In this document: positions 1-8,088 of the stretch, piece by piece
How positions within the stretch are numbered: the first letter of the stretch is position 1
Layout of the letters: every line of letters starts with the position of its first letter
Assembly (NCBI GenBank): GCA_026709745.1
Contig: JAPOSJ010000079.1
Coordinates: 1-16,366, forward strand
Length of the DNA: 16,366 bases
Reading direction: 5' to 3'
Origin: Candidatus Dadabacteria bacterium
GTDB taxonomy: Bacteria; Desulfobacterota_D; UBA1144; Nemesobacterales; Nemesobacteraceae
The notes under the pieces: model-generated
What the model saw: the letters and a program-made list of their open reading frames with translations, nothing else
What the model was told of the DNA's origin: nothing
Database searches by the model: none
Program-made: the position numbers and the translations under genes

Positions 1-1067
1 TATTCACCAAAAACCTTATAAAGGGTGCCCCCCTGCTGGTCGCGGCGGAGAGGCTAAGCGGCGGATTTTGCCAGGCGCTGATAATAAACAGCGTGAATGC
101 TAACGCTTATACGGGCCGAAAGGGCTATGAAGACGCACTTTCGGTTGCAAATGCACTCTCAGCACGGCTCCGAATAGATGAATCGCTTGTGATTCCCTCA
201 TCAACAGGAGTTACGGGAGAATGGCTTCGCGTCGGAAAAATTAAAAAGTCCATTCCCATTCTTACAAAGAATCTTGGAGAAAGCAATTTTCACGAGGCGG
301 CAGAAGCCATTATGACAACTGACTCCTTTCCCAAGTATGCATCAAGACAGCTTGTCGTGGGAGAAAAGACCGCCACCATTTCTGCTATTGGAAAGGGGGC
401 GGGGATGATATGTCCGAACATGGCGACTATGCTCTGTTTTATAATGACTGACCTTAATGTTCAACGTAAAGCTCTCTCAAAAGCTCTTGCGAAAGCGGCA
501 AGTGGTTCTTTTAACGCCATAACAGTTGATGGGGACACTTCCCCGAACGACTCTGTTTTTATCCTAGCAAATGGGGTTCTGGCAAACAGGCAGATCACGG
601 AGAAAAGCGGGGATTATGGCAGGTTAGTAGAAGTGCTTTCGTCTTTATGTGCAGAGGTTGCCGAGATGATAGTAAGAGACGGTGAAGGTGCTACAAAGGT
701 CGTCAGGATAAATGTTACAGAAGCAAGGAATGAAGCAGACGCTGAGAAGGTTGCGAGGACCATAGCTACTTCCCAGCTTGTCAAGACTGCGTTTTACGGA
801 GAGGACGCCAACTGGGGAAGAATAGTGGCGGCGGCAGGAAGGGCAGGCGTGGGATTCGATCCGGAAAAAATAAAGCTTTATTTCGAAGGAGTGGAGGTAT
901 TTTCAAAGGGGATAAGGTCTAAACCAGAATCAAGGTTTGCCTACGTATTCAAAAAACCGTCTTTTACCGTGACACTCAGCCTCGGAGAAGGTGAAGCAGT
1001 CTACTCTATTCTCACAAGCGATCTCAGCCACAAGTTCGTCTCTATCAATTCCGATTACAGGACCTGA
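1..1067 (+). CDS. argJ: Arginine biosynthesis protein ArgJ, 3' part (glutamate N-acetyltransferase)
   Basis: ArgJ moves the acetyl group from N-acetylornithine to glutamate in the cyclic arginine pathway; some forms also make N-acetylglutamate from acetyl-CoA. The reading frame is already open at base 3, with no stop between there and the GTG at 93, so the gene starts outside the window and the GTG is internal. About 354 residues are visible, against roughly 400 for the family. The conserved NANA-TG segment lies near 93-115. The self-cleavage site is seen as KGAGMICPNMATML, where the Thr codon at 426-428 would be the new N-terminal nucleophile of the beta chain. GEDANWGRI (near 800-825) and the C-terminal NSDYRT ending match the family. 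It converges on recO, with 35 bp between the two stop codons and no obvious terminator hairpin. Whether it is mono- or bifunctional cannot be told from sequence. Confidence 0.96.
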   Translation, partial: FTKNLIKGAPLLVAAERLSGGFCQALIINSVNANAYTGRKGYEDALSVANALSARLRIDESLVIPSSTGVTGEWLRVGKIKKSIPILTKNLGESNFHEAAEAIMTTDSFPKYASRQLVVGEKTATISAIGKGAGMICPNMATMLCFIMTDLNVQRKALSKALAKAASGSFNAITVDGDTSPNDSVFILANGVLANRQITEKSGDYGRLVEVLSSLCAEVAEMIVRDGEGATKVVRINVTEARNEADAEKVARTIATSQLVKTAFYGEDANWGRIVAAAGRAGVGFDPEKIKLYFEGVEVFSKGIRSKPESRFAYVFKKPSFTVTLSLGEGEAVYSILTSDLSHKFVSINSDYRT

Positions 1068-1102
1068 CCCGGTCGATCCCGTCGTAGACTCTACGCTTCA
1101 TC

Positions 1103-1789
1103 TTAGGTTTCGTCTGCAAATCCGGTTTTCTCAAGATGTTTTCCAGTACAGTATTCAGTGTATCTCATCAGAACCCTTATATTATTTTTTACCTTCTGCG
1201 GGTTTGCGTCCATGATTTCTGGGCGTCTCATTATGTCCATGTGGAAGGGATAGATGTTTCTTTTCCCATGTGTTTTCTCAAGACTGCCGAGTTTTCCGTT
1301 CTCAACGTCAAATCCCGCGATGTTTTCCCCCTTTGTAAAACGCAGATCGGGCCTGTAGCCGCAAAGTGTTAATGCGCGGAGGAAGAAAACGAGAAAAACA
1401 GAATACGGCTTCTGTTTTCTCGAGAGAAGCCCCAGGGAGTCCGTCGCAAGGTCAAACAGTTCACCCCCGGGTTCCTGTTCGGGGACAAGGAAATCAAGTA
1501 GCTCCAAAACGCGGTTTGCCGCAACGAAAGAGTCAACCGACTCTGTTATTTCCCTGTAGCTTTCCTTCAGTGTCACGTCCGTGATGAGATTGAATCTTCC
1601 TTTGTTCAGGGTCACTTCAATTGCTAGGCGGTTAAAGAAATCGAGACGTCCTCTAAAGCGCTTCTGGCTTTTTTTCGCGTTTTTGGCAAGTGCTCTGAAT
1701 TTTCCAAGTTCCCTTGAGAAGAGGGTTATAATCAGATCGGCTTCCCCGTAATTTGATTTTCTTAAAACAAGCGCTTCACATATTTCCAT
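1103..1789 (-). CDS. recO: DNA repair protein RecO
   Basis: RecO works with RecR (and RecF) to load RecA onto SSB-coated single-stranded DNA during gap repair, and it also anneals strands. The 228-residue product has the N-terminal OB-fold pattern of RecO (EALVLRKSNYGEADLIITLF), then the basic stretch LAKNAKKSQKRFRGRLDFF, then a helical C-terminal domain with FFLRALTLCGYRPDL. Length is normal. In many RecO proteins the segment after GYxPxL carries CxxC pairs that bind zinc. Here it reads RFTKGENIAG with no cysteines, so this is a zinc-free form, as in E. coli. The ATG at 1789 has only a weak purine stretch (GGAAA) upstream. The gene stands alone on the minus strand, facing argJ. Identity is assigned from overall pattern and is firm. 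Confidence 0.93.
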   Translation of the reverse strand: MEICEALVLRKSNYGEADLIITLFSRELGKFRALAKNAKKSQKRFRGRLDFFNRLAIEVTLNKGRFNLITDVTLKESYREITESVDSFVAANRVLELLDFLVPEQEPGGELFDLATDSLGLLSRKQKPYSVFLVFFLRALTLCGYRPDLRFTKGENIAGFDVENGKLGSLEKTHGKRNIYPFHMDIMRRPEIMDANPQKVKNNIRVLMRYTEYCTGKHLEKTGFADET

Positions 1790-1982
1790 AGTTTGTTTCC
1801 AGACTATAAAGATAACAACATAACAATGCCAGCCAAAATGCGGATTTATCTCATAATTACAGTAAGTTGTAATACATCCAGAAATATAAGAAATGTGGTT
1901 TTTGCGCCTTGCAAAATGATTCTGAAAATTTTTGGATTTGCGGAATTATAATCACCTCTGAATATTAGGTTTTTAAACTCCG

Positions 1983-3446
1983 TTAATTACATCGTCCAAC
2001 TACGGATTTGATCAGGTTTTCTCTGAATGCCTGGCTGTTCAAGTATTGTCCTAACATAAAGCAGAAGATGCTTGTGGGAAAAAATAGAATCTCTCTATTA
2101 CCGTATTGCTTTATACCGTTTTTGCTGAGTGTGCAACAAATCAAGCTCTCAAAAGCAGTAAGTTTGTGTTCTTCGGCGAAATCAAGAAGTCCTTTGATTT
2201 CTGATGAGTTTTTAAATGGTCTGTCGGACCATTTAACTTCAACTGCCATTGTTACTCCAGTTGTATCCATAGTTACTAAGTCAACTTCTCCATTTCTCCA
2301 GCCCGCATAATATGGTTTTTCTGAATATTCAGCAAGATGAAAGTAATGGCTGAATACCGCTGTCTCCACAAGTTTTCCCAAAACAGTTCTGTTGTCTCTT
2401 TCCAAAGTGCCAAACAACGCCGGATACATTGAAGCGTTTGTAAGATAGACTTTAAACTTGTGTTCTCTCTTGAACTTCTTGGCGTTTCTGTCGACTCGGC
2501 TCACACGTTTTATTAGAAAAGCAGCTTCAAGATATTCCAAGTACCTTGATATCGTACCTTTCGCCACGTTCGAATCTTTAGAGATGCCCTGAAGATGGAC
2601 TTCCTGCCCAGTGTTATGAACAAGTGTGGTGAAAAGTCGGTTAAGTTCCGGTATATCACGGATTCCATACAGGCTTGGCAGGTCGCGCAGAAGCACCTTC
2701 TCTATAACATCATTCTTAATGAAACGACCGGGATTGGCTCTTATCTCTTCTGAAAATACAGCTTCGGGATAGCCTCCGAAGTTTATGTAATTTATAAATT
2801 CTTCGTTGAGTTCTTCAGTTTTTTCAACAAGAAGTTTCATATCGTTGGCGGGAATGTCTTTTTGGCCAAAAAATGTTATCCCTGCACCCGAGAACTTGAG
2901 ATATTCATGAAAAGTTAGGGGAGGAAGAATGAAATCGGTGAATCTCCCTGCACCGGACTCATTGCTTTTTAGCCTTAGCGCTGCGGCAGCTGATCCGGTT
3001 GCTATGAAACGGTGCTGGGGATAGGAATCAACCAGAGATTTTAAATGTTGCTCCCAATTCCGCAGGTATTGAATCTCATCGAAAAAAAGGTAACAAGATT
3101 GATCTTGCTTTAAGGAATTCAGGTTGACAAACATAATGAGTAATTTCTCAAGCGAGAGACCCGAATACAGAGGGTTATCCAGAGGGATATATAGAATTTG
3201 TCTTGGCTCAATTTCTTCCTTTATGAGTTCAGCAATTGTCTGATGAACCATCACGGTTTTGCCGACTCTGCGTGGACCCATAAGCACAACTGCACGATTG
3301 ATCTTTTTCTCGGTTACCAGTTCGAAAAATGGGGTAAAATAAACGCGTCTAGGTTCGTCTTTCCACCTGATTTCATTTCGATTTTCCCACCAAGGACTGT
3401 CAGTGCGGAAGCGCTGGAGTATTTCTTCTTCTGAGACTCTTAGCAT
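1983..3446 (-). CDS. AAA ATPase with C-terminal DUF4143-like nuclease-fold domain
   Basis: This is a 487-residue P-loop ATPase of the AAA_14/DUF4143 type. Walker A is GPRRVGKT (residues 57-64) and Walker B is YLFFDEIQ (about 119-126), followed by a sensor-like IATGSAAAALR. A winged-helix-like stretch lies near 285-315 (GTISRYLEYLEAAFLIKRV). The C-terminus has the PD-(D/E)xK-like pattern GEVDLV (387-389) and VEVKW (403-405), typical of the DUF4143 end. Such genes are widespread, often patchily distributed, and their role is unknown; restriction, toxin or mobile-element links are guesses. I chose ATG 3446 over TTG 3455 because the promoter at 3457-3486 predicts transcription starting near 3450, inside a TTG-started reading frame. 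There is no Shine-Dalgarno sequence. The gene and its flanks are AT-rich (sampled lines 32-42% GC, against 55% in a sampled ubiD line), which suggests acquisition by transfer. It has no operon partners. Confidence 0.9.
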   Translation of the reverse strand: MLRVSEEEILQRFRTDSPWWENRNEIRWKDEPRRVYFTPFFELVTEKKINRAVVLMGPRRVGKTVMVHQTIAELIKEEIEPRQILYIPLDNPLYSGLSLEKLLIMFVNLNSLKQDQSCYLFFDEIQYLRNWEQHLKSLVDSYPQHRFIATGSAAAALRLKSNESGAGRFTDFILPPLTFHEYLKFSGAGITFFGQKDIPANDMKLLVEKTEELNEEFINYINFGGYPEAVFSEEIRANPGRFIKNDVIEKVLLRDLPSLYGIRDIPELNRLFTTLVHNTGQEVHLQGISKDSNVAKGTISRYLEYLEAAFLIKRVSRVDRNAKKFKREHKFKVYLTNASMYPALFGTLERDNRTVLGKLVETAVFSHYFHLAEYSEKPYYAGWRNGEVDLVTMDTTGVTMAVEVKWSDRPFKNSSEIKGLLDFAEEHKLTAFESLICCTLSKNGIKQYGNREILFFPTSIFCFMLGQYLNSQAFRENLIKSVVGRCN

Positions 3447-3456
3447 AGCAGTCAAT

Positions 3457-3486
3457 ATAATACGCTGGGGAGTAAAGAGATGTCAA
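3457..3486 (-). promoter_or_regulatory. Sigma-70 type promoter of the AAA ATPase gene
   Basis: On the minus strand a perfect -35 box TTGACA (3481-3486) is followed after 18 bp by the -10 box TATTAT (3457-3462). Transcription should start near 3450, only about four bases before the ATG at 3446. The message would therefore be leaderless or nearly so, which fits the absence of a ribosome binding site. Confidence 0.7.
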
Positions 3487-3771
3487 ATAAGCACAGTTAC
3501 TTGTTCTTATTTGAGAATGAGTCGAATAGTTCAACTATAACAACGAGTTACAGTCAGCAAATAGTGTTTACTTTGGTTTAAACTGGTTAGGATTGTATAT
3601 TATCCCTGCCTTAAATGTTGATTTTCATTGAAATTTCCGATGTGTTTGAGAAGATTGGCTGTTATTTTAGATTGCAGGAAAAGTTGAACTGCGAGTATGT
3701 TCTCTGAGGGTAACTATAAGACCAAAAGACCGTTTGCGTAGAATAAGCATCCGGTAGAATTCCGTATCCAA
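3487..3771. other. AT-rich intergenic region between the ATPase gene and the menaquinone operon
   Basis: About 285 bp of AT-rich sequence separate two divergent transcription units. I see no coding remnant here. The only candidate promoter for the downstream operon is weak: TTGGTT (3573-3578), a 17-bp spacer, then TATATT (3596-3601). It lies about 170 bp before the prenyltransferase ATG. The -35 box matches consensus at only its first three positions, so the operon promoter remains uncertain. Confidence 0.4.
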
Positions 3772-4614
3772 ATGACGTTTTTAAAGAATCTCTCGGGATT
3801 TCTCAGAATAGAACATACGTTTTTTTCACTTCCGCTCATTTTCGCTGGAGCTTTTCTTGCTGCCGACGGGATATTCAGTGCTAAGCTTTTCGTGCTGATT
3901 GTCTTTGCGGGCACAGGAGCCAGAACCCTCGCGCTTGCGCTTAACAGAATTTTCGACCGGGCAATAGACCGGGAGAACCCGAGAACCGAAAAAAGAGAAC
4001 TTCCCTCGGGGAAAATGTGCATGGGAGAAGCTATTGCTGTGGCGGCTGCAGGAGCTCTGTTATACTTGGTCTCCTCTTATCTTATATGTCCGCTTGTCTT
4101 ACTCCTCTCCCCGCTTCCGCTTGTGGCGTTTACCGTCTATCCGCTCATGAAGAGATTTACGAGCCTTTGTCATTTCGGCGTGGGACTCTCCCTCGCGCTT
4201 GGTCCGCTTGGCGGATGGCTTGCCGTGAGGTGCTCTTTTGAGGAGATTTTTCCGGCAGTTGTGCTCTCGGCTTTCACTTTTCTCTGGATTTCGGGCTTTG
4301 ACATAATATATGCTACTGCCGACGAGGAGTTTGACCGTCGCCGCGGAATTTACTCTCTTGTCGCCCGTTTCGGCAGGCGTAGGGCACTGATTGTTTCCAG
4401 AATCTGTCACATGCTTTCGTTCGGTTTCCTTGTTTTCCTGTATCTTTTCTCCTTCAGAACGTTCTTTGCCTTTCCCGCGCTTTTGCTCTGCGGCTACCTG
4501 CTTTACCTTGAACACAGAAGTTTCGGACAGGTGGATTTTGTTTTTTTCAGGACCAACATCCTGATAGGTTTTGCGGTTTTGTTTTTCACTCTCACCGGTA
4601 TATACTTACCCTGA
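3772..4614 (+). CDS. mqnP: UbiA-family prenyltransferase, probable MqnP of menaquinone synthesis
   Basis: This is a 280-residue membrane prenyltransferase that would attach a polyprenyl chain to an aromatic acid in the inner membrane. Both Asp-rich motifs that bind Mg-diphosphate are present: NRIFDRAID (N58, D62, D66) followed by RELPSG, and DIIYATADEEFD (D177, D184, D188) followed by RRRG. Several hydrophobic segments fit a UbiA helical bundle. The product resembles 4-hydroxybenzoate prenyltransferases. However, the tightly linked UbiX-, UbiD- and MqnE-type genes point to the futalosine route, where the UbiA homologue MqnP is proposed to prenylate 1,4-dihydroxy-6-naphthoate. The substrate is inferred from this context. 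No clear Shine-Dalgarno precedes the ATG at 3772. The stop is two bases before the next gene's ATG. The symbol is an inference; a ubiA-type label would also fit the sequence. Confidence 0.9.
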   Translation: MTFLKNLSGFLRIEHTFFSLPLIFAGAFLAADGIFSAKLFVLIVFAGTGARTLALALNRIFDRAIDRENPRTEKRELPSGKMCMGEAIAVAAAGALLYLVSSYLICPLVLLLSPLPLVAFTVYPLMKRFTSLCHFGVGLSLALGPLGGWLAVRCSFEEIFPAVVLSAFTFLWISGFDIIYATADEEFDRRRGIYSLVARFGRRRALIVSRICHMLSFGFLVFLYLFSFRTFFAFPALLLCGYLLYLEHRSFGQVDFVFFRTNILIGFAVLFFTLTGIYLP

Positions 4615-4616
4615 CC

Positions 4617-5168
4617 ATGAGAACAGTAGTTGGAATTACGGGAGCTTCCGGAGTAGCTTACGGGGTTGATTTTCTCAGAAGATGCCCTGATGAGAAATAC
4701 CTGGTGGCAAGCAAGTGGGGAAAGAGGGTTCTCCACGAGGAACTCGGCCTGAAGGTTGACGAAATGCGTCCATGGGTAACCAATATTTACAGTGATTCTG
4801 ACCTCGCATCCCCTTTTTCTTCGGGAAGTAATCATTTCGATTCCATGGTCATAGTGCCATGTTCGGTTTCCACCCTGGCGAAAATCGCAAACGGCATAGC
4901 CGATACCCTGATAACTAGAATAGCTGCCGTGGCTCTCAAGGAAAAAAGAAGGCTCATAATCGCCCTGCGCGAGACACCTCTCAGTACCATTGCCCTTGAA
5001 AACGCGCTTCGCCTTTCCCGCGAGGGAGTGATTATCTCTCCTATCTCTCCTACTGACTACATGGGGGCCGAGTCGCTCTCGGACGTGGTGAGCGGTTACG
5101 TGGACAAACTTCTGGGCCTTGTCGGAGTCGATACTGGCAGTGGATGGAAAAGGGAAGAACTGGAGTAG
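4617..5168 (+). CDS. ubiX: UbiX-family flavin prenyltransferase
   Basis: UbiX-type enzymes join dimethylallyl phosphate to reduced FMN, making the prenylated FMN cofactor of UbiD decarboxylases. The 183-residue product starts with the FMN-binding GITGASGVAYG. The family core VPCSVSTLAKIANG lies near residues 80-93, followed by ADTLITRIAAVALKEKRRLI and the phosphate-binding RETPLS. The C-terminal loop is ISPISPTDYMG, where many UbiX proteins have a P-A-x-P-x-F-Y version; Tyr is retained. Length is normal. The ATG lies two bases after the prenyltransferase stop and the ubiD-like gene follows nine bases after its own stop, so the three genes are probably co-transcribed and translationally coupled. 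In the futalosine pathway literature this role is called MqnM. The gene could also serve any other UbiD enzyme in the cell. Confidence 0.95.
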   Translation: MRTVVGITGASGVAYGVDFLRRCPDEKYLVASKWGKRVLHEELGLKVDEMRPWVTNIYSDSDLASPFSSGSNHFDSMVIVPCSVSTLAKIANGIADTLITRIAAVALKEKRRLIIALRETPLSTIALENALRLSREGVIISPISPTDYMGAESLSDVVSGYVDKLLGLVGVDTGSGWKREELE

Positions 5169-5177
5169 TCTTTTCTC

Positions 5178-6953
5178 ATGTCTCTAAAAGGTTTTCCCGA
5201 TCTGCAGAGCTTTATAAAACACCTTGAGGACGCAGGCGACCTCAAGAGAATAAAGGCTGAAGTCTCCCCAGAGCTTGAGATAACGGAGATAGCGTCGCGG
5301 ACAATTAAGGAAGGCGGTCCCGCGCTTCTGTTTGAAAACGTCGAAGGCTCAAATTTCCCACTGGTAATAAACCTTTTCGGTACGGAGCGCAGAGTGGAGC
5401 TTGCTCTTGGCAGAAAACCCGCCGAGGTGGGCGAAGAACTGGTAGAGATATTTCGCAAGCTCAATCCTCCGACAATAGGGGGAATTTTTTCTGTTCTTCC
5501 AAAGGCCAAGGGGATGCTTTCCATGAGAACTAAGACGGTCAGGCGCGGCGACGTTCAGCACATTGAAACAGAACCTGACCTCTCAAGGCTTCCCGTGATA
5601 AAATGCTGGCCCCGTGATGGGGGAAAGTTCATAACCTTCGGACTTGTGCTCACTAGGGATCCGGCTACGGGGTCGAGAAATCTCGGAATTTACAGAATGC
5701 AGGTGTTTGACTCCTCAACAACCGGGATGCACTGGCACGCGCACAAAGGAGGGGCGGCACATTACCACGAGGCCAGAAAGCTTGGAAAAGATCTTGAGGC
5801 CGCCGTAATACTCGGAGGAGACCCGAAAATGATTTTCTGTGCTGTCGCACCTCTTCCCGATGGTATGGACGAGCTTGCGTTTGCCGGCTACCTGAGGGGA
5901 AACCCGATGCCTATGGTAAAGGGAAAGAACATCTCGCTTCATGTTCCTGCGGATGCGGAGTTCATACTTGAGGGCTCTGTCCCAAGAGATGTTCTAAGGA
6001 AAGAAGGTCCCTTCGGCGACCATTTCGGTCACTACTCGATGGAGGCTGATTTTCCCGTTTTTAACCTAAAGGAAATAACCCACAGAATAAACCCCGTATA
6101 TCCGGCCATCGTGGTGGGCAAACCCCCGAAGGAGGATGTGTACCTTGGAATAGCGGCGGGTGAGATGTTCTCTCCTCTGATAAAAATCATACAGCCCGAG
6201 GTAAAGGATATGTGGGCTTACCCCGAGGCGGGTTTTCACAATCTCCTGGCGGTTTCTGTAGATGAGCGTTATCCCAAGGGCGGGATAAAGTCCATGCTTG
6301 CGCTCTGGGGAACGGGGCAGCTTCTTCTCACAAAGTGCATGATCTGCGTCTCAGGTGACGTTGACCCCAGGGATTTTTCCGCGGTGCTTAAGGAGATAGG
6401 TGAGAATTTTGATCCAAGGGAGGACTTTCTCATGATACAGTGGGCGCCACTTGACACCCTTGATTTCACAAGCAACAAGTTTAACGTGGGAAGCAAGATG
6501 GGAATAAACGCCGTAAGGAAGAATATTCCCGAGAGAAAGACCTATGCCACAGAGGTTCCTGATCTCAGGGAAAAACACCGGGATATAACCGGATTCAGAC
6601 TTCTTGCAGGAGGTTTCTGCGTAGTACGTATTGATGAATCACGTACCGATCCTAAGGAGATAATACGCAGATTGTTTGAGACACCAGGCCTTGAGGGTGT
6701 GCGCATAATCGCGGTTGTGAGCCCGGATATAGACCTGACGGATGACACGGAGCTTATCTGGGGTATCTTTACAAGGTTTGATCCCTATCTGGACGTACTT
6801 TTCGAACATACGGAGCTTCGGGGTTCCGCTGTGATTTACGACGGTAGGATGGGAATTGACGCCACGGTAAAGCAGTGGTACCCCCCGGTTATAGAGATGT
6901 CAGAGGATATAAAGGATAAAGTGGAGGCTAAATGGAGCGAGTATTGGAACTGA
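5178..6953 (+). CDS. ubiD: UbiD-family prenyl-FMN-dependent decarboxylase, probable MqnL
   Basis: This 591-residue protein is a UbiD-type decarboxylase that uses prenylated FMN and a metal ion to remove a ring carboxylate. The cofactor-binding region is seen in NLGIYRMQV (168-176, with R173) and MHWHAHKGGAAHY (184-196). The acidic catalytic segment is EGPFGDHFGHYS (E276, D281). The C-terminus keeps family patterns such as NKFNVGSKMGINA. It sits between the ubiX-like gene (nine bases upstream) and mqnE, whose first 22 bases lie inside this gene. That setting suggests decarboxylation of the prenylated dihydroxynaphthoate in menaquinone synthesis (MqnL role). A role on 4-hydroxybenzoate-type substrates cannot be excluded from sequence. 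A GGAG lies well upstream of the ATG, inside the end of ubiX. Confidence 0.95.
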   Translation: MSLKGFPDLQSFIKHLEDAGDLKRIKAEVSPELEITEIASRTIKEGGPALLFENVEGSNFPLVINLFGTERRVELALGRKPAEVGEELVEIFRKLNPPTIGGIFSVLPKAKGMLSMRTKTVRRGDVQHIETEPDLSRLPVIKCWPRDGGKFITFGLVLTRDPATGSRNLGIYRMQVFDSSTTGMHWHAHKGGAAHYHEARKLGKDLEAAVILGGDPKMIFCAVAPLPDGMDELAFAGYLRGNPMPMVKGKNISLHVPADAEFILEGSVPRDVLRKEGPFGDHFGHYSMEADFPVFNLKEITHRINPVYPAIVVGKPPKEDVYLGIAAGEMFSPLIKIIQPEVKDMWAYPEAGFHNLLAVSVDERYPKGGIKSMLALWGTGQLLLTKCMICVSGDVDPRDFSAVLKEIGENFDPREDFLMIQWAPLDTLDFTSNKFNVGSKMGINAVRKNIPERKTYATEVPDLREKHRDITGFRLLAGGFCVVRIDESRTDPKEIIRRLFETPGLEGVRIIAVVSPDIDLTDDTELIWGIFTRFDPYLDVLFEHTELRGSAVIYDGRMGIDATVKQWYPPVIEMSEDIKDKVEAKWSEYWN

Positions 6954-8038
6954 CAGAGAATTTCTGCACTGATGAGAGTCTGCTTCCCATAATGGAGAAA
7001 GTTGCTGGGGGGCGGAGGCTTTCTTTTGAAGATGGGCTTTCGATACTTCACTCCCCGGATCTTAACACCGTTGGCATGATGGCTGATTACGTTAAGAGAA
7101 AGAAATCCGGAGAGAAGGTCTATTTCGTCGTGAATCGCCACATAAATCCTTCAAACATATGCGCCATATCTTGCCGGTTCTGCGCTTTTGGAACAACGAA
7201 GAAATCCCCCAATGCCTACGAACTCACAGACGAGCAGATGCTCTCCATGCTGAGTGAGGAAATGAGGGAGATTCACATAGTAGGCGGTCTTCACCCCGAC
7301 TGGGAATTTGATCATTATCTTGGCATAGTGAAGATGATAAAGAGCCGTTTCCCGAGCATTCATGTAAAGGCTTTCACCGCTGTTGAGATCGACTGGTTCT
7401 CTGAGATAAGCGGTCTTTCTCTGAAAGAAGTCCTTCTCACGCTTCAGGATGCGGGAGTGGATGCCCTTACGGGAGGGGGAGCGGAAATACTGCACGAGGA
7501 AGTGAGAAAAAAGATCTGTGCCCCAAAGACGGTTGCCACAAGGTGGGAAGAGATTCACCGCCTCGCACATTCTCTCGGCATTCCCACAAACGCCACAATA
7601 CTCTACGGACACCTAGAGAAGCCTTTCCATGTTGTTGACCACATGGAGAGACTAAGGAACATAGAGGATGAGTATCCCGGTTTTTTTGCATTTATCCCCG
7701 TTCTTTTCCAGCCTGAAAACACAGGACTTAAGAACATAAAGCCTTTTCCAGCCTCATACGACATGAAAGTTCACGCTCTTGCGAGACTGTATCTCGACAA
7801 TTTTCCTCACATAAAGTCTTACTGGATTACACTGGGGGAAAAAGCGGCCCAGGTAGCCTTGCATTACGGTGCGAGCGACGCTGACGGCACAATAATGAGG
7901 GAGAAGATTATCCATGACGCGGGGGCTCCGTCGGAAGTGGGTCACAGCAGGGATTTCATGATAAAGATGATCCGGGATTCGGGGTACGTCCCCGTGGAGC
8001 GCGACGCGCTTTATAATGAAATAAGGGTGTATAACTGA
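6932..8038 (+). CDS. mqnE: Aminofutalosine synthase MqnE (radical SAM)
   Basis: MqnE is a radical SAM enzyme that joins 3-(1-carboxyvinyloxy)benzoate to adenosine from SAM, giving aminofutalosine, an early step of the futalosine menaquinone route. The 368-residue product has the [4Fe-4S]-binding motif CxxxCxxC as CAISCRFC (C77, C81, C84) followed by AFG. It also has HIVGGLHP, KAFTAVEIDWFS, GGGAEIL, TNATILYGHLEKP and AFIPVLFQPENTGL, all typical of MqnE. The related cyclase MqnC has a different set of flanking residues. The ATG at 6932 overlaps the end of the ubiD-like gene by 22 bases. A strong GGAGG ends four bases before it, within ubiD, which supports this start and translational coupling. 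The other pathway genes (mqnA, mqnB, mqnC, mqnD) are not in the window. Confidence 0.94.
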   Translation: MERVLELTENFCTDESLLPIMEKVAGGRRLSFEDGLSILHSPDLNTVGMMADYVKRKKSGEKVYFVVNRHINPSNICAISCRFCAFGTTKKSPNAYELTDEQMLSMLSEEMREIHIVGGLHPDWEFDHYLGIVKMIKSRFPSIHVKAFTAVEIDWFSEISGLSLKEVLLTLQDAGVDALTGGGAEILHEEVRKKICAPKTVATRWEEIHRLAHSLGIPTNATILYGHLEKPFHVVDHMERLRNIEDEYPGFFAFIPVLFQPENTGLKNIKPFPASYDMKVHALARLYLDNFPHIKSYWITLGEKAAQVALHYGASDADGTIMREKIIHDAGAPSEVGHSRDFMIKMIRDSGYVPVERDALYNEIRVYN

Positions 8039-8047
8039 TTTTTACCT

Positions 8048-8071
8048 GAAACCGGCTTGCATGGCGGTTTC
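8048..8071 (+). other. Hairpin between mqnE and msrA
   Basis: A perfect 7-bp inverted repeat, GAAACCG (8048-8054) and CGGTTTC (8065-8071), encloses a 10-base loop just after the mqnE stop. No T-run follows, so it is not a classical intrinsic terminator. It may stabilise or trim the 3' end of the menaquinone operon transcript, or attenuate read-through into msrA. Confidence 0.4.
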
Positions 8072-8088
8072 TGTCTGGTACAGGACAA

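Noticed and set aside
1900..1916. TTTTGC/GCAAAA hairpin as a terminator of the ATPase gene
   Set aside because: Only six pairs, AT-rich, and no T-run after it on the minus strand; too weak to call.
1826..1951. 41-codon open frame between recO and the ATPase gene
   Set aside because: It has no ribosome binding site and no recognisable sequence, and lies in AT-rich DNA where short frames are less telling.
4099..4515. 138-codon minus-strand open frame
   Set aside because: It is highly charged and antisense to the prenyltransferase gene; such frames arise opposite genes rich in hydrophobic codons.
3772..6953. Reading the Ubi-like genes as a ubiquinone operon
   Set aside because: MqnE is joined to the same operon and no ubiquinone hydroxylase or UbiC-like gene is present, so the menaquinone role is the better inference.
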